DNA of 64,000 nt from Mycobacterium sp. 3519A (GCF_900240945.1 NZ_OESG01000013.1:682001-746000), one strand, 5' to 3'. Positions 52,694 through 61,903 are shown, counted from the first letter of the stretch. Notes: generated by a model not told the origin, from the sequence alone. Numbers and translations are program-made.

Positions 52694-52971
52694 TCATTTT
52701 CGGAGATTGTCTTCGGGCTGCAGTAAACGCGGCGATCGGAACTGAACAGCAACTTATTGACCGCCAAGCTAATTAGACCTGGGAAGGGTATTGACGCCGT
52801 CAGAAATTATTCTGTGATTTTCGGTTTGGGAACCCGCTTGATCGAGGAAAGAACGCTGCGGAAGCACGGGTGCTAATCGCGCAAGCGAGCGCTCCCATCT
52901 CCGGTGCGACGTCACGGAGCTGGTCGGGGGACCGGTTCACTGGCTTCCCCGAACAGGAATGGAGTATTTCT

Positions 52972-53529
52972 ATGACGTCACGGCTTATGCGGCTACTTGC
53001 CCTGATGGTCGCGGTGGCGACCCTCGGGCTCTTCGGAGGGATCGGCGCCGGGACAGTCGGCGCGGCCCCGCCGGAGGTCGTCGGCAAAAAGACCGTGCAG
53101 GTGCGCGGCACGGCTGACGACGGGTCGAAATTCAACGGCCAATTCACGGTGACGCAGTTCCGCCAGGCTGCTGCCGGCGCACCGACACCCGTGGAGGCGG
53201 TCGGAGACCTCACCGGCAAGCTGATCCACCCTGGCCAGGGCGTCGGTGCCCAGGATGTATCGCGGTCAGGTGTCGCCATGCCTGCCGCGGTTGCCCAGGC
53301 CAGCTGCGAGATTCTCGATCTCGTGCTTGGGCCGCTGGACTTGAATCTGCTCGGCCTCGAGGTGCACCTCGACACGGTGCATCTGAACATCACCGCGGTG
53401 CCAGGGGCGGGGAATCTGCTCGGCAACCTGCTGTGCGCAGTGGCCGGTCTGCTCGATCCGTCAGGTGCCATCACGGACCTGCTTCAGTTCGTGAACCTGC
53501 TGAATCAGCTGCTCGGCTTGCTCGGCTAA
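52972..53529 (+). CDS. Exported protein of unknown function
   Basis: The 185-residue protein has a signal peptide ([27 protein letters not shown]). Its C-terminal half, [51 protein letters not shown], is a pattern I recall from other actinobacterial exported proteins, with a conserved Cys pair. Function is unknown. ATG 52972 was chosen because it starts the signal peptide; the upstream frame is not coding-like. Confidence 0.72.
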   Translation: MTSRLMRLLALMVAVATLGLFGGIGAGTVGAAPPEVVGKKTVQVRGTADDGSKFNGQFTVTQFRQAAAGAPTPVEAVGDLTGKLIHPGQGVGAQDVSRSGVAMPAAVAQASCEILDLVLGPLDLNLLGLEVHLDTVHLNITAVPGAGNLLGNLLCAVAGLLDPSGAITDLLQFVNLLNQLLGLLG

Positions 53530-53540
53530 CCGGAAAGGCC

Positions 53541-53583
53541 CTCACCGCCCGCATCACACCCGAGTGCGGGCGGTGAGCTTTTT
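53541..53583 (+). terminator. Terminator with 13-bp stem (copy 2)
   Basis: CTCACCGCCCGCA (53541-53553), 11-nt loop, TGCGGGCGGTGAG (53565-53577), then CTTTTT. The stem is identical to the hairpin at 52659-52693 but the loop differs and the T-tract is stronger. Confidence 0.85.
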
Positions 53584-53641
53584 CGGTCGTCTCCGCCTGG
53601 CAGTTGGCTCTCCGGCCGCCATTTATGAGAAGTTTGTCGGC

Positions 53642-54979
53642 ATGGCTCGACTGTTCGGCACCGACGGGGTGCGCGGCGTCGCCAATCAGGATCTGACCGC
53701 TGAGCTGGCGCTCGGCCTGGGTTCCGCGGCGGCGCGCCGCCTCGGCAGCGTCGGTGGGCACGCCCGCCGGATCGCCGTGGTGGGCCGCGATCCGCGGGCC
53801 AGTAGCGAGATGCTCGAGGCCGCGGTGATCGCCGGGATCACCAGCGAGGGTGTCGATGCGCTCCGGGTGGGCGTGCTGCCGACGCCCGCGGTGGCCTACC
53901 TGACGAACGCGTACGACGCCGACTTCGGCGTGATGATCTCGGCGTCGCACAACCCGATGCCCGACAACGGCATCAAGATCTTCGGCCCTGGCGGCCACAA
54001 GCTCGATGACGCCGCCGAGGACCGCATCGAGGAACTCGTCCATCAAGGACCCGGCAGCCGCCCCACCGGTGCAGGCATCGGCAGGGTCGTCGACGCCGAG
54101 GACGCCCTGGACCGCTACCTGCGCCACGCCGCGAAGGCGGTCACCACGCGACTCGACGGCCTGACCGTCGTCGTCGACTGTGCGCACGGGGCCGCATCCG
54201 CCGCCGCGCCACGGGCGTACCGAGCGGCGGGCGCCGACGTCATCGCGATCAACGCCGAGCCCAACGGGCTCAACATCAACGACGGCTGCGGCTCGACACA
54301 CATGGAGCAGCTGCAGGCCGCGGTGGTGTCGCATGGCGCAGACCTCGGCCTGGCGCATGACGGCGACGCCGATCGGTGCCTGGCGGTGGACGCCGGCGGC
54401 CGCGTCGTCGACGGCGACGCAATCATGGTCATCCTCGCCCTCGCGATGCGCGACGCCGGTGAGCTCGCGTCGAACACGCTGGTGGCGACCGTGATGAGCA
54501 ATCTCGGGCTGCATCTGGCGATGCGCGCCGCGGGCATCGAGGTCCGCACCACCGGCGTCGGCGACCGTTACGTGCTCGAAGAGCTTCGCGCAGGCGAGTA
54601 TTCGCTCGGCGGCGAACAGTCAGGCCACATCGTGATGCCCGCGCTCGGGACCACCGGCGACGGGGTGGTCACCGGATTGCGGCTGATGTCGAGGATGGCG
54701 CAGACCAGGTCGACGTTGGCGGCGTTGGCTGAGCCGATGCACACTCTGCCCCAGGTGTTGATCAACGTCGAGGTGGCGGACAAGGCCACCGTGGCGGACG
54801 CGCCGTCGGTGCGGTCAGCGGTGGCCGAAGCCGAGGCACAGCTCGGCGATACGGGCCGAATCCTGTTGCGGCCCTCGGGAACCGAGCAGGTCGTCCGCGT
54901 GATGGTCGAGGCCGCCGACGAGGACACCGCTCGACAGGTGGCCGTTCGCGTCGCCGAATCGGTCAGCGACCACCGCTGA
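53642..54979 (+). CDS. glmM: Phosphoglucosamine mutase
   Basis: The 445-residue protein is exactly the usual GlmM length. The catalytic Ser102 is in [19 protein letters not shown], the metal-binding loop is [11 protein letters not shown], substrate loop GEQSGHIV, and phosphate-binding [15 protein letters not shown]. It converts glucosamine-6-phosphate to glucosamine-1-phosphate for UDP-GlcNAc; the enzyme for the step before it, GlmS, is encoded 7.8 kb downstream. Confidence 0.96.
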   Translation: MARLFGTDGVRGVANQDLTAELALGLGSAAARRLGSVGGHARRIAVVGRDPRASSEMLEAAVIAGITSEGVDALRVGVLPTPAVAYLTNAYDADFGVMISASHNPMPDNGIKIFGPGGHKLDDAAEDRIEELVHQGPGSRPTGAGIGRVVDAEDALDRYLRHAAKAVTTRLDGLTVVVDCAHGAASAAAPRAYRAAGADVIAINAEPNGLNINDGCGSTHMEQLQAAVVSHGADLGLAHDGDADRCLAVDAGGRVVDGDAIMVILALAMRDAGELASNTLVATVMSNLGLHLAMRAAGIEVRTTGVGDRYVLEELRAGEYSLGGEQSGHIVMPALGTTGDGVVTGLRLMSRMAQTRSTLAALAEPMHTLPQVLINVEVADKATVADAPSVRSAVAEAEAQLGDTGRILLRPSGTEQVVRVMVEAADEDTARQVAVRVAESVSDHR

Positions 54980-55023
54980 AACGCGATGGAACCGGCGCGG
55001 CCTCGCCGGCGTCGTAATCAAAC

Positions 55024-55329
55024 ATGGGAGAACGCAACGCGGCCCGTGTCGACGTTGTGGCGCTCTACGGTGCTGCGCGGGGATACGACGCCGCCGCAGA
55101 CACCGTGGACGCCGCAGTGCGGACGCATCTGACCGGATTGGCCTTCGACGGTGGCACCGCGGGGCGCGACCATGTCGCGAGCGGAGATGCGGTGCGCATG
55201 GCGGTCGACGACGTCGTCGACCGATTGCCGCAGTGGTCGCGGGCCGCTCGGGAGATCGCCGCCGCGCTTCGCGCGTCCGCCGACCGCTACACCGACGCCG
55301 ACGCACGCGCGGCGAACCGTCTGGGGTGA
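55024..55329 (+). CDS. ESX-associated small helical protein (Rv3440c-like)
   Basis: This 101-residue protein of two predicted helices (YGAARGYDAAADTVDAAVRTHL, then RLPQWSRAAREIAAALRASADRYTDADARAANRLG) ends in a Tyr-x3-Asp-type export signal pattern like EspC-type T7SS substrates. It starts 44 nt after glmM and is followed after 3 nt by the next ESX-like gene, forming a probable pair. Confidence 0.75.
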   Translation: MGERNAARVDVVALYGAARGYDAAADTVDAAVRTHLTGLAFDGGTAGRDHVASGDAVRMAVDDVVDRLPQWSRAAREIAAALRASADRYTDADARAANRLG

Positions 55330-55332
55330 GCC

Positions 55333-56676
55333 GTGGCCGAAAAGTTCGATGTGGCAACGCGGTTGGCCGAAGGCGCGGCCGCGGTGGACGACGTGCAGAG
55401 CTACGTGTCGGCGTGCCGCTCGCTCGGCTACCAGGACCCGGACCTGACGCTGAATGCGCAGCAAGTCCGCGACTGGTACGGCAGCGAGGACGGGCTGGAT
55501 CTGCGGGCGCTGGACGCGGACTGCGCCGCGCTCGAGGCGGTGGTGGCGGCCGTCGAGGATGCCCGGACACAACAGGAGCAGCACCTCGCCGCGGTGTCGG
55601 CAGCATGGCAGGGCAGCGGCGCTGAGGCGTCGCGAGAGTTCCTGCGGCGACACGGCGAGGCGGCCACCGCCGCGGCGGCGTCCACTCGCACCGCTGCCGA
55701 TGCGATGGCCGCGTTGCGCGACGACCTGTGGCATGCGGTCGACGGGAAGGTCGCTGCGGCGCTGGCGATCGCCGATCGCAGTGCGGCGCGTCGGGCGGAC
55801 TGGTTGGCGGCCGCTCAGACGGTGACGACAGGGTCGGGTGATCGGGCGGCGGCCAGTGAATTGGTCGACCAGGAGATAAAGCCGTTCATAGACAACGACA
55901 TTCGGCAGGACTGGTTGACCGCAATGCGTTCAGCCTCAGCCGCGGTGACCGATGCCTACGACGGCGCGACGGCCACGCTCGGTGCCGAGCCTGCGCCGAC
56001 GTTCGCGGTGCCCGGCGACCTCGGACCGGTGTGGACGCCGCCGCCCGCGGAAGCGGTTGCGACGACGCCGGCATCGTTCGTGGCATCACCGTCACCATCG
56101 CCGGTTGGCAGTGCACCGCCGTCATGGGGCGGGGCATCGCCGGGATTTGCGGCATCGCCGCCACCACCGGAACCCCCACCTGCGCCCGCCGCGTTGCCCG
56201 ATCCCGCACCGGCCGCACCGATGGCATCGCCGGGGATGCCCGCGATGGGTGGACTGCCTGACGTGGGTGGCGGGTTGTCCGGCATCGGGCAGCAGCTCGC
56301 CGATGCGTTCGGCGGTCTGCTCGGATCGGCCGGTGATGAGCTCGCCGACCCGCCCGAACTCGACGAGCCTGATGGGCTCGACGACGAGGAGGCCGACGAG
56401 CCGAAAGACGAAGAGGCAGAAGCTGATTCCGACGAAGAGCCGCTAGCCGCCGAAGCGGACCGCTGTGAGACCGGTGGCCCACTCGAGGAGGGGCCGCCGT
56501 TGAGTGAGCCGCCGCCGGACGATCCGCCGCCACCGGTTGAGCCGCTCGTCCCCGCGGCCGAGCCTGCGCCGACATCCCCACCGCCACCACCACCGCCCGA
56601 GCCTGAGCCGGAACCGGTTGCGGGCGAAACGCCGTGTGAGATCGCGGCCGACGAACTACCGCAAGTGGGGGAGTGA
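55333..56676 (+). CDS. ESX-like protein with Pro-rich and acidic tail (Rv3439c-like)
   Basis: The 447-residue protein has a roughly 210-residue helical N-terminal part containing a WXG-type turn (AAVSAAWQGSGAEASREFLRR). A long low-complexity region follows: Pro/Ala-rich (SPPPPEPPPAPAALP), then strongly acidic (DEPDGLDDEEADEPKDEEAEADSDEE), then a polyproline run. It is probably a large T7SS substrate or partner of the preceding small protein. GTG start. Confidence 0.72.
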   Translation: MAEKFDVATRLAEGAAAVDDVQSYVSACRSLGYQDPDLTLNAQQVRDWYGSEDGLDLRALDADCAALEAVVAAVEDARTQQEQHLAAVSAAWQGSGAEASREFLRRHGEAATAAAASTRTAADAMAALRDDLWHAVDGKVAAALAIADRSAARRADWLAAAQTVTTGSGDRAAASELVDQEIKPFIDNDIRQDWLTAMRSASAAVTDAYDGATATLGAEPAPTFAVPGDLGPVWTPPPAEAVATTPASFVASPSPSPVGSAPPSWGGASPGFAASPPPPEPPPAPAALPDPAPAAPMASPGMPAMGGLPDVGGGLSGIGQQLADAFGGLLGSAGDELADPPELDEPDGLDDEEADEPKDEEAEADSDEEPLAAEADRCETGGPLEEGPPLSEPPPDDPPPPVEPLVPAAEPAPTSPPPPPPPEPEPEPVAGETPCEIAADELPQVGE

Positions 56677-57270
56677 ATGGTGAGGGCGAAGCCGCCGCTG
56701 ATGAATGACGTGGACTACGAACTGGTGGACATGGCGGAGAAGGGACGCGCAATCTGGGCGTACGTATCCTCAGAAGACCCGCTGTTCTACGGCCATCACC
56801 GGTTGATGGAAGAGCCTTGCCGGCGAAATGCCGAACGGCTCAATGGCATCTTCGACTCTGTCGGATGGCCGAACAACTGGGCTGCTGATTGGTTGCTGTA
56901 CCACTCGATCTGGTCGCCGAACGTGATGCGAAGAGGTCTCGGGCTGATGCGGGCAGCGGAGCGGCGAGGTGAGACCGAATCCCTCTATGTCGCGCTCCTC
57001 GAGGACCGGATCTCGATGCTGGAGGGAAAGCCGCAGCAGTACGGAACTCAGCTGGATTGGGATTCCGATGGCTTAATCAGTCCCCTTCCGATTGCCGACG
57101 CCGCGGATGTCGACGTGCGCCGGGCGGCAGTTGGGCTCGGTCCGCTGGCTGTGGAACTCGAGGAGATCCGGGCGGAGGCGCGAAAGCATCGCGAGGTGGC
57201 GCCCACCGATCGAGAGGCACGCAACGCAGCCGTGGATGCGTGGGCTCGGTCCGTCGGTTGGCGAAGCTGA
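56677..57270 (+). CDS. DUF6624-like hypothetical protein
   Basis: The 197-residue protein reads VDMAEKGRAIWAYVSSEDPLFYG, then IFDSVGWPNNWAADWLLYHSIWSPNVMRRGL and ALLEDRISMLEGKPQQYGTQLDWDSDGLISPLPI. The EDRI...GKPQxYGTQ block is the hallmark of DUF6624, whose function is unknown. It starts immediately after the stop of the ESX-like gene. Confidence 0.72.
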   Translation: MVRAKPPLMNDVDYELVDMAEKGRAIWAYVSSEDPLFYGHHRLMEEPCRRNAERLNGIFDSVGWPNNWAADWLLYHSIWSPNVMRRGLGLMRAAERRGETESLYVALLEDRISMLEGKPQQYGTQLDWDSDGLISPLPIADAADVDVRRAAVGLGPLAVELEEIRAEARKHREVAPTDREARNAAVDAWARSVGWRS

Positions 57271-57295
57271 CTCTTGTCGTGGGGTGGTGGTAGTG

Positions 57296-57311
57296 TCGAA
57301 CATATGTTCGA
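57296..57311 (+). promoter_or_regulatory. Perfect LexA (SOS) box over the start codon
   Basis: TCGAACATATGTTCGA is a perfect palindrome and an exact match to the mycobacterial LexA consensus TCGAAC-N4-GTTCGA. The ATG of the HNH gene is 57304-57306, inside the box. Confidence 0.85.
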
Positions 57312-58590
57312 GTTCAGGGTGTTGGCGGAGGTGGATCCGCGGGCTGATCAGGGGGCCTTGGTCGAGCAGATCGCGTGGTTGGAGGCGGTGAAGTCGGCTG
57401 CGGCGGCGGGGCAGGCCCGCGCGGCGGCGGCGTTGGCGACGGCGCGTCGGGCGGCGGAGGTGGCGGCGGGGGTGCCCAAGTCGCGGCAGGGTCGTGGGTT
57501 GGGCAGTGAGGTCGCCTTGGGGCGCCGCGAATCGCCGAATCAAGGTGGTCGGCTGTTGGGGGTGGCGCAGACGTTGGTCGAGGAGATGCCGCGCACGCTG
57601 GCCGCGATGGAATGCGGGGTGCTCTCGGAGTGGCGGGCGACGTTGATCGCGCGCGAGTCGGCGTGTTTGGCCGTGGCGGATCGGCGGCTGCTGGACGCTG
57701 GGATGTGCGGTGATGTCTCGGCGTTGGAGGGGCTCGGTGATGGCCGGATCAGCGCCAAGGCCAAGGAGATCGCCGCCCGGTTGGGTTCCGCGGCGGTGGT
57801 GGATCGGGCGGCCAAGGCTGAGGCGGATCGCAGCGTGACGGTGCGCCCGGCGCCCGATTGCATGGCCCGGGTGACGGTGTTGTTGCCGATGCGTCAGGGG
57901 GTGGGGTTGTGGGCGGCATTGAAACGCCAGGCTGACACCACCTTTGATGGGCGTTCGCGGGGTCAGGTGATGGCTGATACCGCCTATGAACGCATCACCG
58001 GCTGTCCGGCGGTGCAGCCGCAGTCGGTGGCGTTGAATTTGGTGATGACCGATGCGGCGTTGTGGGGCAGCGACAATGCCCCGGCGATCCTGGACGGTTA
58101 TGGGCCGGTTCCGGCGCCGCTGGCCCAACAGTTGGTCGGCGATGCGGTCGCTGATGAGCGGGCGCGGGCCAGTCTGCGGCGGTTGTATCGGCACCCGCGC
58201 GGTGGGGCGTTGGTGGCGATGGAGTCGCGGGCGCGGGTGTTTCCCAAGGGGTTAGCGAAATTCATCGGGGTGCGGGATCGCACCTGTCGTACTCCGTATT
58301 GTGATGCCCCGATCCGGCATCGTGATCACGCCATACCGCGGCATCGCGGTGGTCCGACCAGCGCCGGCAACGGGTTGGGGGCTTGTGAGCGGTGCAACTA
58401 CGTCAAAGAAGCAGCCGGTTGGCGGGTGTCCACCGCGCTGGACAACGGCACCCACAGCGCCGAATTCGTCACCCCGACCGGCAAGACCTACCGCTCCACC
58501 GCACCGCCGCTGCCCGGGGCCCCACTGATCACCATCAGCGAACTCGAAATCCGCATCGGCGTCGAACTCACCGACCTACACGCAGCCTGA
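57304..58590 (+). CDS. DUF222/HNH endonuclease domain protein (REP13E12 family)
   Basis: The 428-residue protein is a second member of the family seen at 2692. The helical DUF222 region (GALVEQIAWLEAVKSAAAAGQARAAAALATARRAAEVAAG) is followed by the HNH motif CRTPYCDAPIRHRDHAIPRHRGGPTSAGNGLGACERCNYVKEAAGW. ATG 57304 was chosen because the LexA box lies over it. The two family members in this window differ strongly in sequence, so they are not a recent duplication. Confidence 0.87.
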   Translation: MFEFRVLAEVDPRADQGALVEQIAWLEAVKSAAAAGQARAAAALATARRAAEVAAGVPKSRQGRGLGSEVALGRRESPNQGGRLLGVAQTLVEEMPRTLAAMECGVLSEWRATLIARESACLAVADRRLLDAGMCGDVSALEGLGDGRISAKAKEIAARLGSAAVVDRAAKAEADRSVTVRPAPDCMARVTVLLPMRQGVGLWAALKRQADTTFDGRSRGQVMADTAYERITGCPAVQPQSVALNLVMTDAALWGSDNAPAILDGYGPVPAPLAQQLVGDAVADERARASLRRLYRHPRGGALVAMESRARVFPKGLAKFIGVRDRTCRTPYCDAPIRHRDHAIPRHRGGPTSAGNGLGACERCNYVKEAAGWRVSTALDNGTHSAEFVTPTGKTYRSTAPPLPGAPLITISELEIRIGVELTDLHAA

Positions 58591-58626
58591 CCCGAGGGCG
58601 GGTGGTGCGGCGTACCCTCTCACTGC

Positions 58627-59232
58627 GTGAGACTGGGCATACCGGAATTCGCGTTGCTGTTCACGCTGGGCGCCGCCGCGTCGCTGATCGGCGACCACAG
58701 CCATGTGGCCACCGGGACGACCGAATACCTGACTGACGCTGTGCCTTTCATCTGGAGCAGTCCGATCTGGTTTCCGCTTCTCGTCGCGTTCGCGACCGTG
58801 TCGCTTGCCGAGTTGCGGTTGCGGATGCGGGCTCCGCGGACGACCGTCACCGTGCGCCAGGGCCTGGGTGGTGTCGCGGCTGTCGTCGGGATCTACATCA
58901 CCACCGCGCTCGAGCACACGGCGCCAGCCGTTCCGGTGACGGTGCTGATCTACACGCTCGCAGCGATTATGTGGTGCGTACTGGGCGACGGCCCTGGTGC
59001 CGTGTGCGGTGTGGTCGCGGCAATTGTCGGCCCGATCATCGAGGCGGTGCTCGCCGCTGCCGGCGTGTTCCGCTATGCCGACGACTCGGACTCGCTGCTC
59101 GGGGTGGCCCCGTGGTTGCCGGCGCTGTACTTCGCGTTCGGTGTCGTCGTCGGCGTGCTCGCCGAGATCGCCGCCAAGGACCGGCAGCCGACCGTCAAAC
59201 AGTCTGCTCCCGGCACGCCAACGCCGCGGTGA
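58627..59232 (+). CDS. Insig homologue (six-helix membrane protein)
   Basis: The 201-residue protein has about six hydrophobic helices. The last region, GVFRYADDSDSLLGVAPWLPALYFAFGVVVGVLAEIAA, aligns by eye with the human Insig ending [35 protein letters not shown]. The preceding VTVLIYTLAAIMWCVLGDGPGAVCGVVAAIVGP also fits Insig (LAALSIGLWWTFDRSRSG). A mycobacterial Insig (MvINS from M. vanbaalenii) is known to have this fold and to bind a lipid. Physiological role unknown. GTG start; the 3' end overlaps the convergent LysR gene by 38 bp. Confidence 0.8.
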   Translation: MRLGIPEFALLFTLGAAASLIGDHSHVATGTTEYLTDAVPFIWSSPIWFPLLVAFATVSLAELRLRMRAPRTTVTVRQGLGGVAAVVGIYITTALEHTAPAVPVTVLIYTLAAIMWCVLGDGPGAVCGVVAAIVGPIIEAVLAAAGVFRYADDSDSLLGVAPWLPALYFAFGVVVGVLAEIAAKDRQPTVKQSAPGTPTPR

Positions 59233-60067
59233 CAAAGGCGTCGCGGGCCGGATTGTCAGTCGCCGCATCCCAGATCAGCGTGACCTTGCTCGGGCCGAGG
59301 TCTTCGATCGGCAGCACCCGCACATCGGGCCTGCGGTAGTACGCCGCGGTCGATTGCGGCAGGATCACGACACCCGCACGCGCGGCGACCTGTTCGAGCT
59401 TCTCTTCGACGGTGTGCGCTGTCTGGCCGCCGCGACGAAACTCGGGCAACGCGATGTCATACCACTCCGGCACCGTGGCCGGATCCTGCAGCAGACGCCT
59501 GCTCGCCAAGTCGGCCAATCGGATGGCCGGCTTCGTGGCGAGCGGATCGCCCGCGGACAACGCGACGACTCGCGGCTCCTCCAGCAGCGGCGCGCTGCCC
59601 AGCCCGCGGTGATCGATCGGCTCGCGCGCATAGACCACGTCTGCCTCGCCGCGCCGAATGACCTCGATCTGGTCCGGCCACCCGACCTGAAAGACCACGG
59701 CGCGCCGCGTCGGGTCTTCGGCCTCGAACGCGGCCGCAGCCGCTGTCGCCAACAGACCGGGCATCACGGCTACCGTCACCGTCACCGTCTGATCGGCGAC
59801 CCGAGATAGCCTCTGCCGCAATGCAGTTGTCTCGGCGAGCAGAAAACGGGCATCCTCCAGCAGCTGCTTGCCCGCGATGGTCAACTCGGTGCCGCGCGAG
59901 TCGCGGGCGAACAGTTGCACCCCGAGTTCGCCTTCGAACGAACGAATCTGCCGCGACAACACCGGCTGCGCGATATGCAGCCGCTCGGCGGCGCGACCGA
60001 AGTTCAACTCCTCGGCCACCGCCACGAAGTAGCGGAGCTTGCGCAAATCGAGATCGGATGCCGCCAT
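59195..60067 (-). CDS. LysR-family transcriptional regulator
   Basis: The 290-residue protein has the N-terminal winged helix-turn-helix LRKLRYFVAVAEELNFGRAAERLHIAQPVLSRQIRSFEGELGVQLFAR and a substrate-binding-type effector domain. ATG 60067 gives the normal LysR length; the longer reading frame upstream is not coding-like. It is divergent from the SDR gene across 70 nt, the usual arrangement for a LysR target. Confidence 0.92.
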   Translation of the reverse strand: MAASDLDLRKLRYFVAVAEELNFGRAAERLHIAQPVLSRQIRSFEGELGVQLFARDSRGTELTIAGKQLLEDARFLLAETTALRQRLSRVADQTVTVTVAVMPGLLATAAAAAFEAEDPTRRAVVFQVGWPDQIEVIRRGEADVVYAREPIDHRGLGSAPLLEEPRVVALSAGDPLATKPAIRLADLASRRLLQDPATVPEWYDIALPEFRRGGQTAHTVEEKLEQVAARAGVVILPQSTAAYYRRPDVRVLPIEDLGPSKVTLIWDAATDNPARDAFVTAALACREQTV

Positions 60068-60079
60068 ACCGCAAGGGTA

Positions 60080-60093
60080 TCGCCGAGCGGCGA
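60080..60093. promoter_or_regulatory. Short dyad in the LysR-SDR divergent region
   Basis: TCGCCG (60080-60085) and CGGCGA (60088-60093), spacer AG, form a perfect inverted repeat 12 nt from the LysR start. It is a candidate autoregulatory site; being short and GC-rich, chance occurrence is possible. Confidence 0.3.
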
Positions 60094-60137
60094 AAAGAGT
60101 GTTGGACGCGGCCCCGAACCGTCCCGACAGTGGAGAC

Positions 60138-60854
60138 ATGAGCTTGAAGAACGCAAGAGTCCTCGTCATTGGCGGCACCTCGGGTATCGGCCTGGGTGTC
60201 GCATCCGCAGTGGCCGAACGCGGAGCCACCCCGATCGTCGTATCGCGCCAGCAATCCAGTGTCGACCGCGCCCTCGCCCAACTGCCGGACGGAGCCCGCG
60301 GCGCCACCGTCGACCTGACGGACCCCGACTCGCTGAAGGCACTCGCCGCCGACGTCGGCGACATCGAACACCTGGTCTTCACCGCAGGCGAGTCACTGGC
60401 ACTGGTATCGCTGGACGAACTGACCCCCGCGATCATCGACCACTACTACCGGACCAGGCTCAGCGGCGCGCTGAGCGCGATCAAGGTGTTCCGCCCCCGC
60501 ATCACGGACGGCGGCTCGATCACACTGACCAGCGGCACCGCGGGCGAGACACCGAGTTTCGGCGCCATGCCGGTCAGCATCTGCGGAGCGATGAACGCGC
60601 TGACCAAGGCGCTCGCGTTCGAACTGGCACCGATCCGGGTCAACGCCGTCGCTCCTGGCGTCGTGCGCACCCCGCTGTGGGACTCGTTCAGCGAGACCGA
60701 CCGGCAGGCGCTGTATGAGCAGACGGCACAACAGCTTCCGTTGGGTCGTATCGGCGAGGTCGCCGACACGGCGCTGGCCTACCTGTACTGCATGGAGCAG
60801 CAGTGGGGCACCGGCGTCGTGCTGACCGTCGACGGCGGCACCCTGCTCGTCTAG
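60138..60854 (+). CDS. SDR-family protein with degenerate active site
   Basis: The 238-residue Rossmann protein has cofactor motif VIGGTSGIGLGVASAV and C-terminal TGVVLTVDGGTLLV typical of short-chain dehydrogenases. The catalytic serine region (SITLTSGTAG) is present. Where SDRs have Tyr-x3-Lys (YSASKAAL), it reads ICGAMNAL, so both Tyr and Lys are replaced (Ile and Met). Classical hydride transfer is therefore doubtful. It is divergent from LysR and overlaps the convergent F420-type gene by 4 bp. Confidence 0.85.
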   Translation: MSLKNARVLVIGGTSGIGLGVASAVAERGATPIVVSRQQSSVDRALAQLPDGARGATVDLTDPDSLKALAADVGDIEHLVFTAGESLALVSLDELTPAIIDHYYRTRLSGALSAIKVFRPRITDGGSITLTSGTAGETPSFGAMPVSICGAMNALTKALAFELAPIRVNAVAPGVVRTPLWDSFSETDRQALYEQTAQQLPLGRIGEVADTALAYLYCMEQQWGTGVVLTVDGGTLLV

Positions 60855-61888
60855 AGCATGCCCTGCAATTCCTCGACGAACCGCACAGATTCCCGACGGT
60901 CACCCGAAAGTGGTTGCAGCAGAAGCGTGGTCGCGCCGCCCGCGGCGAATGCGGCCAACCGCTCCTTGACGTAGGCGTGCGGCCCGACCAGCGAAACACT
61001 GCGCACCAGTTCGTCGGGGACCGCCGCGATCGCCTCTTCCTTCTTGCCGCCGAGGTAGAGGTCCTGGATGTGGTCGGCCACCTCGCCGAACCCGTAACGG
61101 GTCGCCAGGTTGTGGTAGAAGTTGCGGCCGCGGGCGCCCATGCCGCCGATGTAGAGCGCCAATTGCGGCTTCACCCAAGCCAATCGGTCGTCGACGTCGT
61201 CCCCGATCGCCAACGGCGCACTCACCATGATGTCCAGCGGACGCAGTGACGGGTCGCGTTTCGCATACCCGGCGCGCAATGACTCGCCCCATACGTCGTC
61301 GGCCTTCTCCGGATAGAAGAACACCGGTTGCCAACCCTCGGCGATCTCGGCGGTGAGTTCAACGTTCTTCGGGCCCAGCGCGGCAATGGTGATCGGAATG
61401 CGGTCGCGGACAGTGTGATTGATCAGATGCAGCGGCTTGCCCAGCCCCGTGCCGCGGTCGGCGGGCAGCGGTATCTGGTAGTACTTGCCGTCGTAGCTGA
61501 CCCGTTCGCGGCGCCACACCTGCCTGCAGATGTCGACCACCTCCCGCGTGCGGCCGAGCGGCGCGTCGAACGGCACGCCGTGGAAGCCCTCCATCACCTG
61601 CGGACCGGAGGTGCCGATGCCCAGCCGGAAGCGGCCGTCGGAGACGTAGTCGAGGCCAGCGGCGGTCATCGCAAGCAGCGACGGCGTGCGGATGTAGATG
61701 GGCACGACACCGGTGCCGAGTTCGATCGTGGACGTCTTGGCCGCCAGAAAGCCCAGCTGACTGATCGCGTCGTACGAGTAGGCCTCGGCCACCAGCGCGA
61801 TGTCGACCCCGATCTTCTCCAGTTCGACGACCTCGTCGACCGCCTCGAGAAAGCCGCCCGCATAGTTGAGAAAGATCCCGGTCCGCAT
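60851..61888 (-). CDS. LLM-class F420-dependent oxidoreductase
   Basis: The 345-residue luciferase-like protein reads MRTGIFLNYAGGFLEAVDEV, then GVVPIYIRTPSLLAMTAAGLDYVSDGRFRLGIGTSGPQVMEGFHG, then RIPITIAALGPKNVELTAEIAEGWQPVFFYP. It resembles the F420-dependent group that includes methylene-tetrahydromethanopterin-reductase-like proteins; the substrate is unknown. ATG 61888 was preferred to GTG 61903. A TetR-type palindrome lies 16 bp upstream. Confidence 0.87.
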   Translation of the reverse strand: MRTGIFLNYAGGFLEAVDEVVELEKIGVDIALVAEAYSYDAISQLGFLAAKTSTIELGTGVVPIYIRTPSLLAMTAAGLDYVSDGRFRLGIGTSGPQVMEGFHGVPFDAPLGRTREVVDICRQVWRRERVSYDGKYYQIPLPADRGTGLGKPLHLINHTVRDRIPITIAALGPKNVELTAEIAEGWQPVFFYPEKADDVWGESLRAGYAKRDPSLRPLDIMVSAPLAIGDDVDDRLAWVKPQLALYIGGMGARGRNFYHNLATRYGFGEVADHIQDLYLGGKKEEAIAAVPDELVRSVSLVGPHAYVKERLAAFAAGGATTLLLQPLSGDRRESVRFVEELQGML

Positions 61889-61903
61889 TACGAAGTTATA
61901 CAC

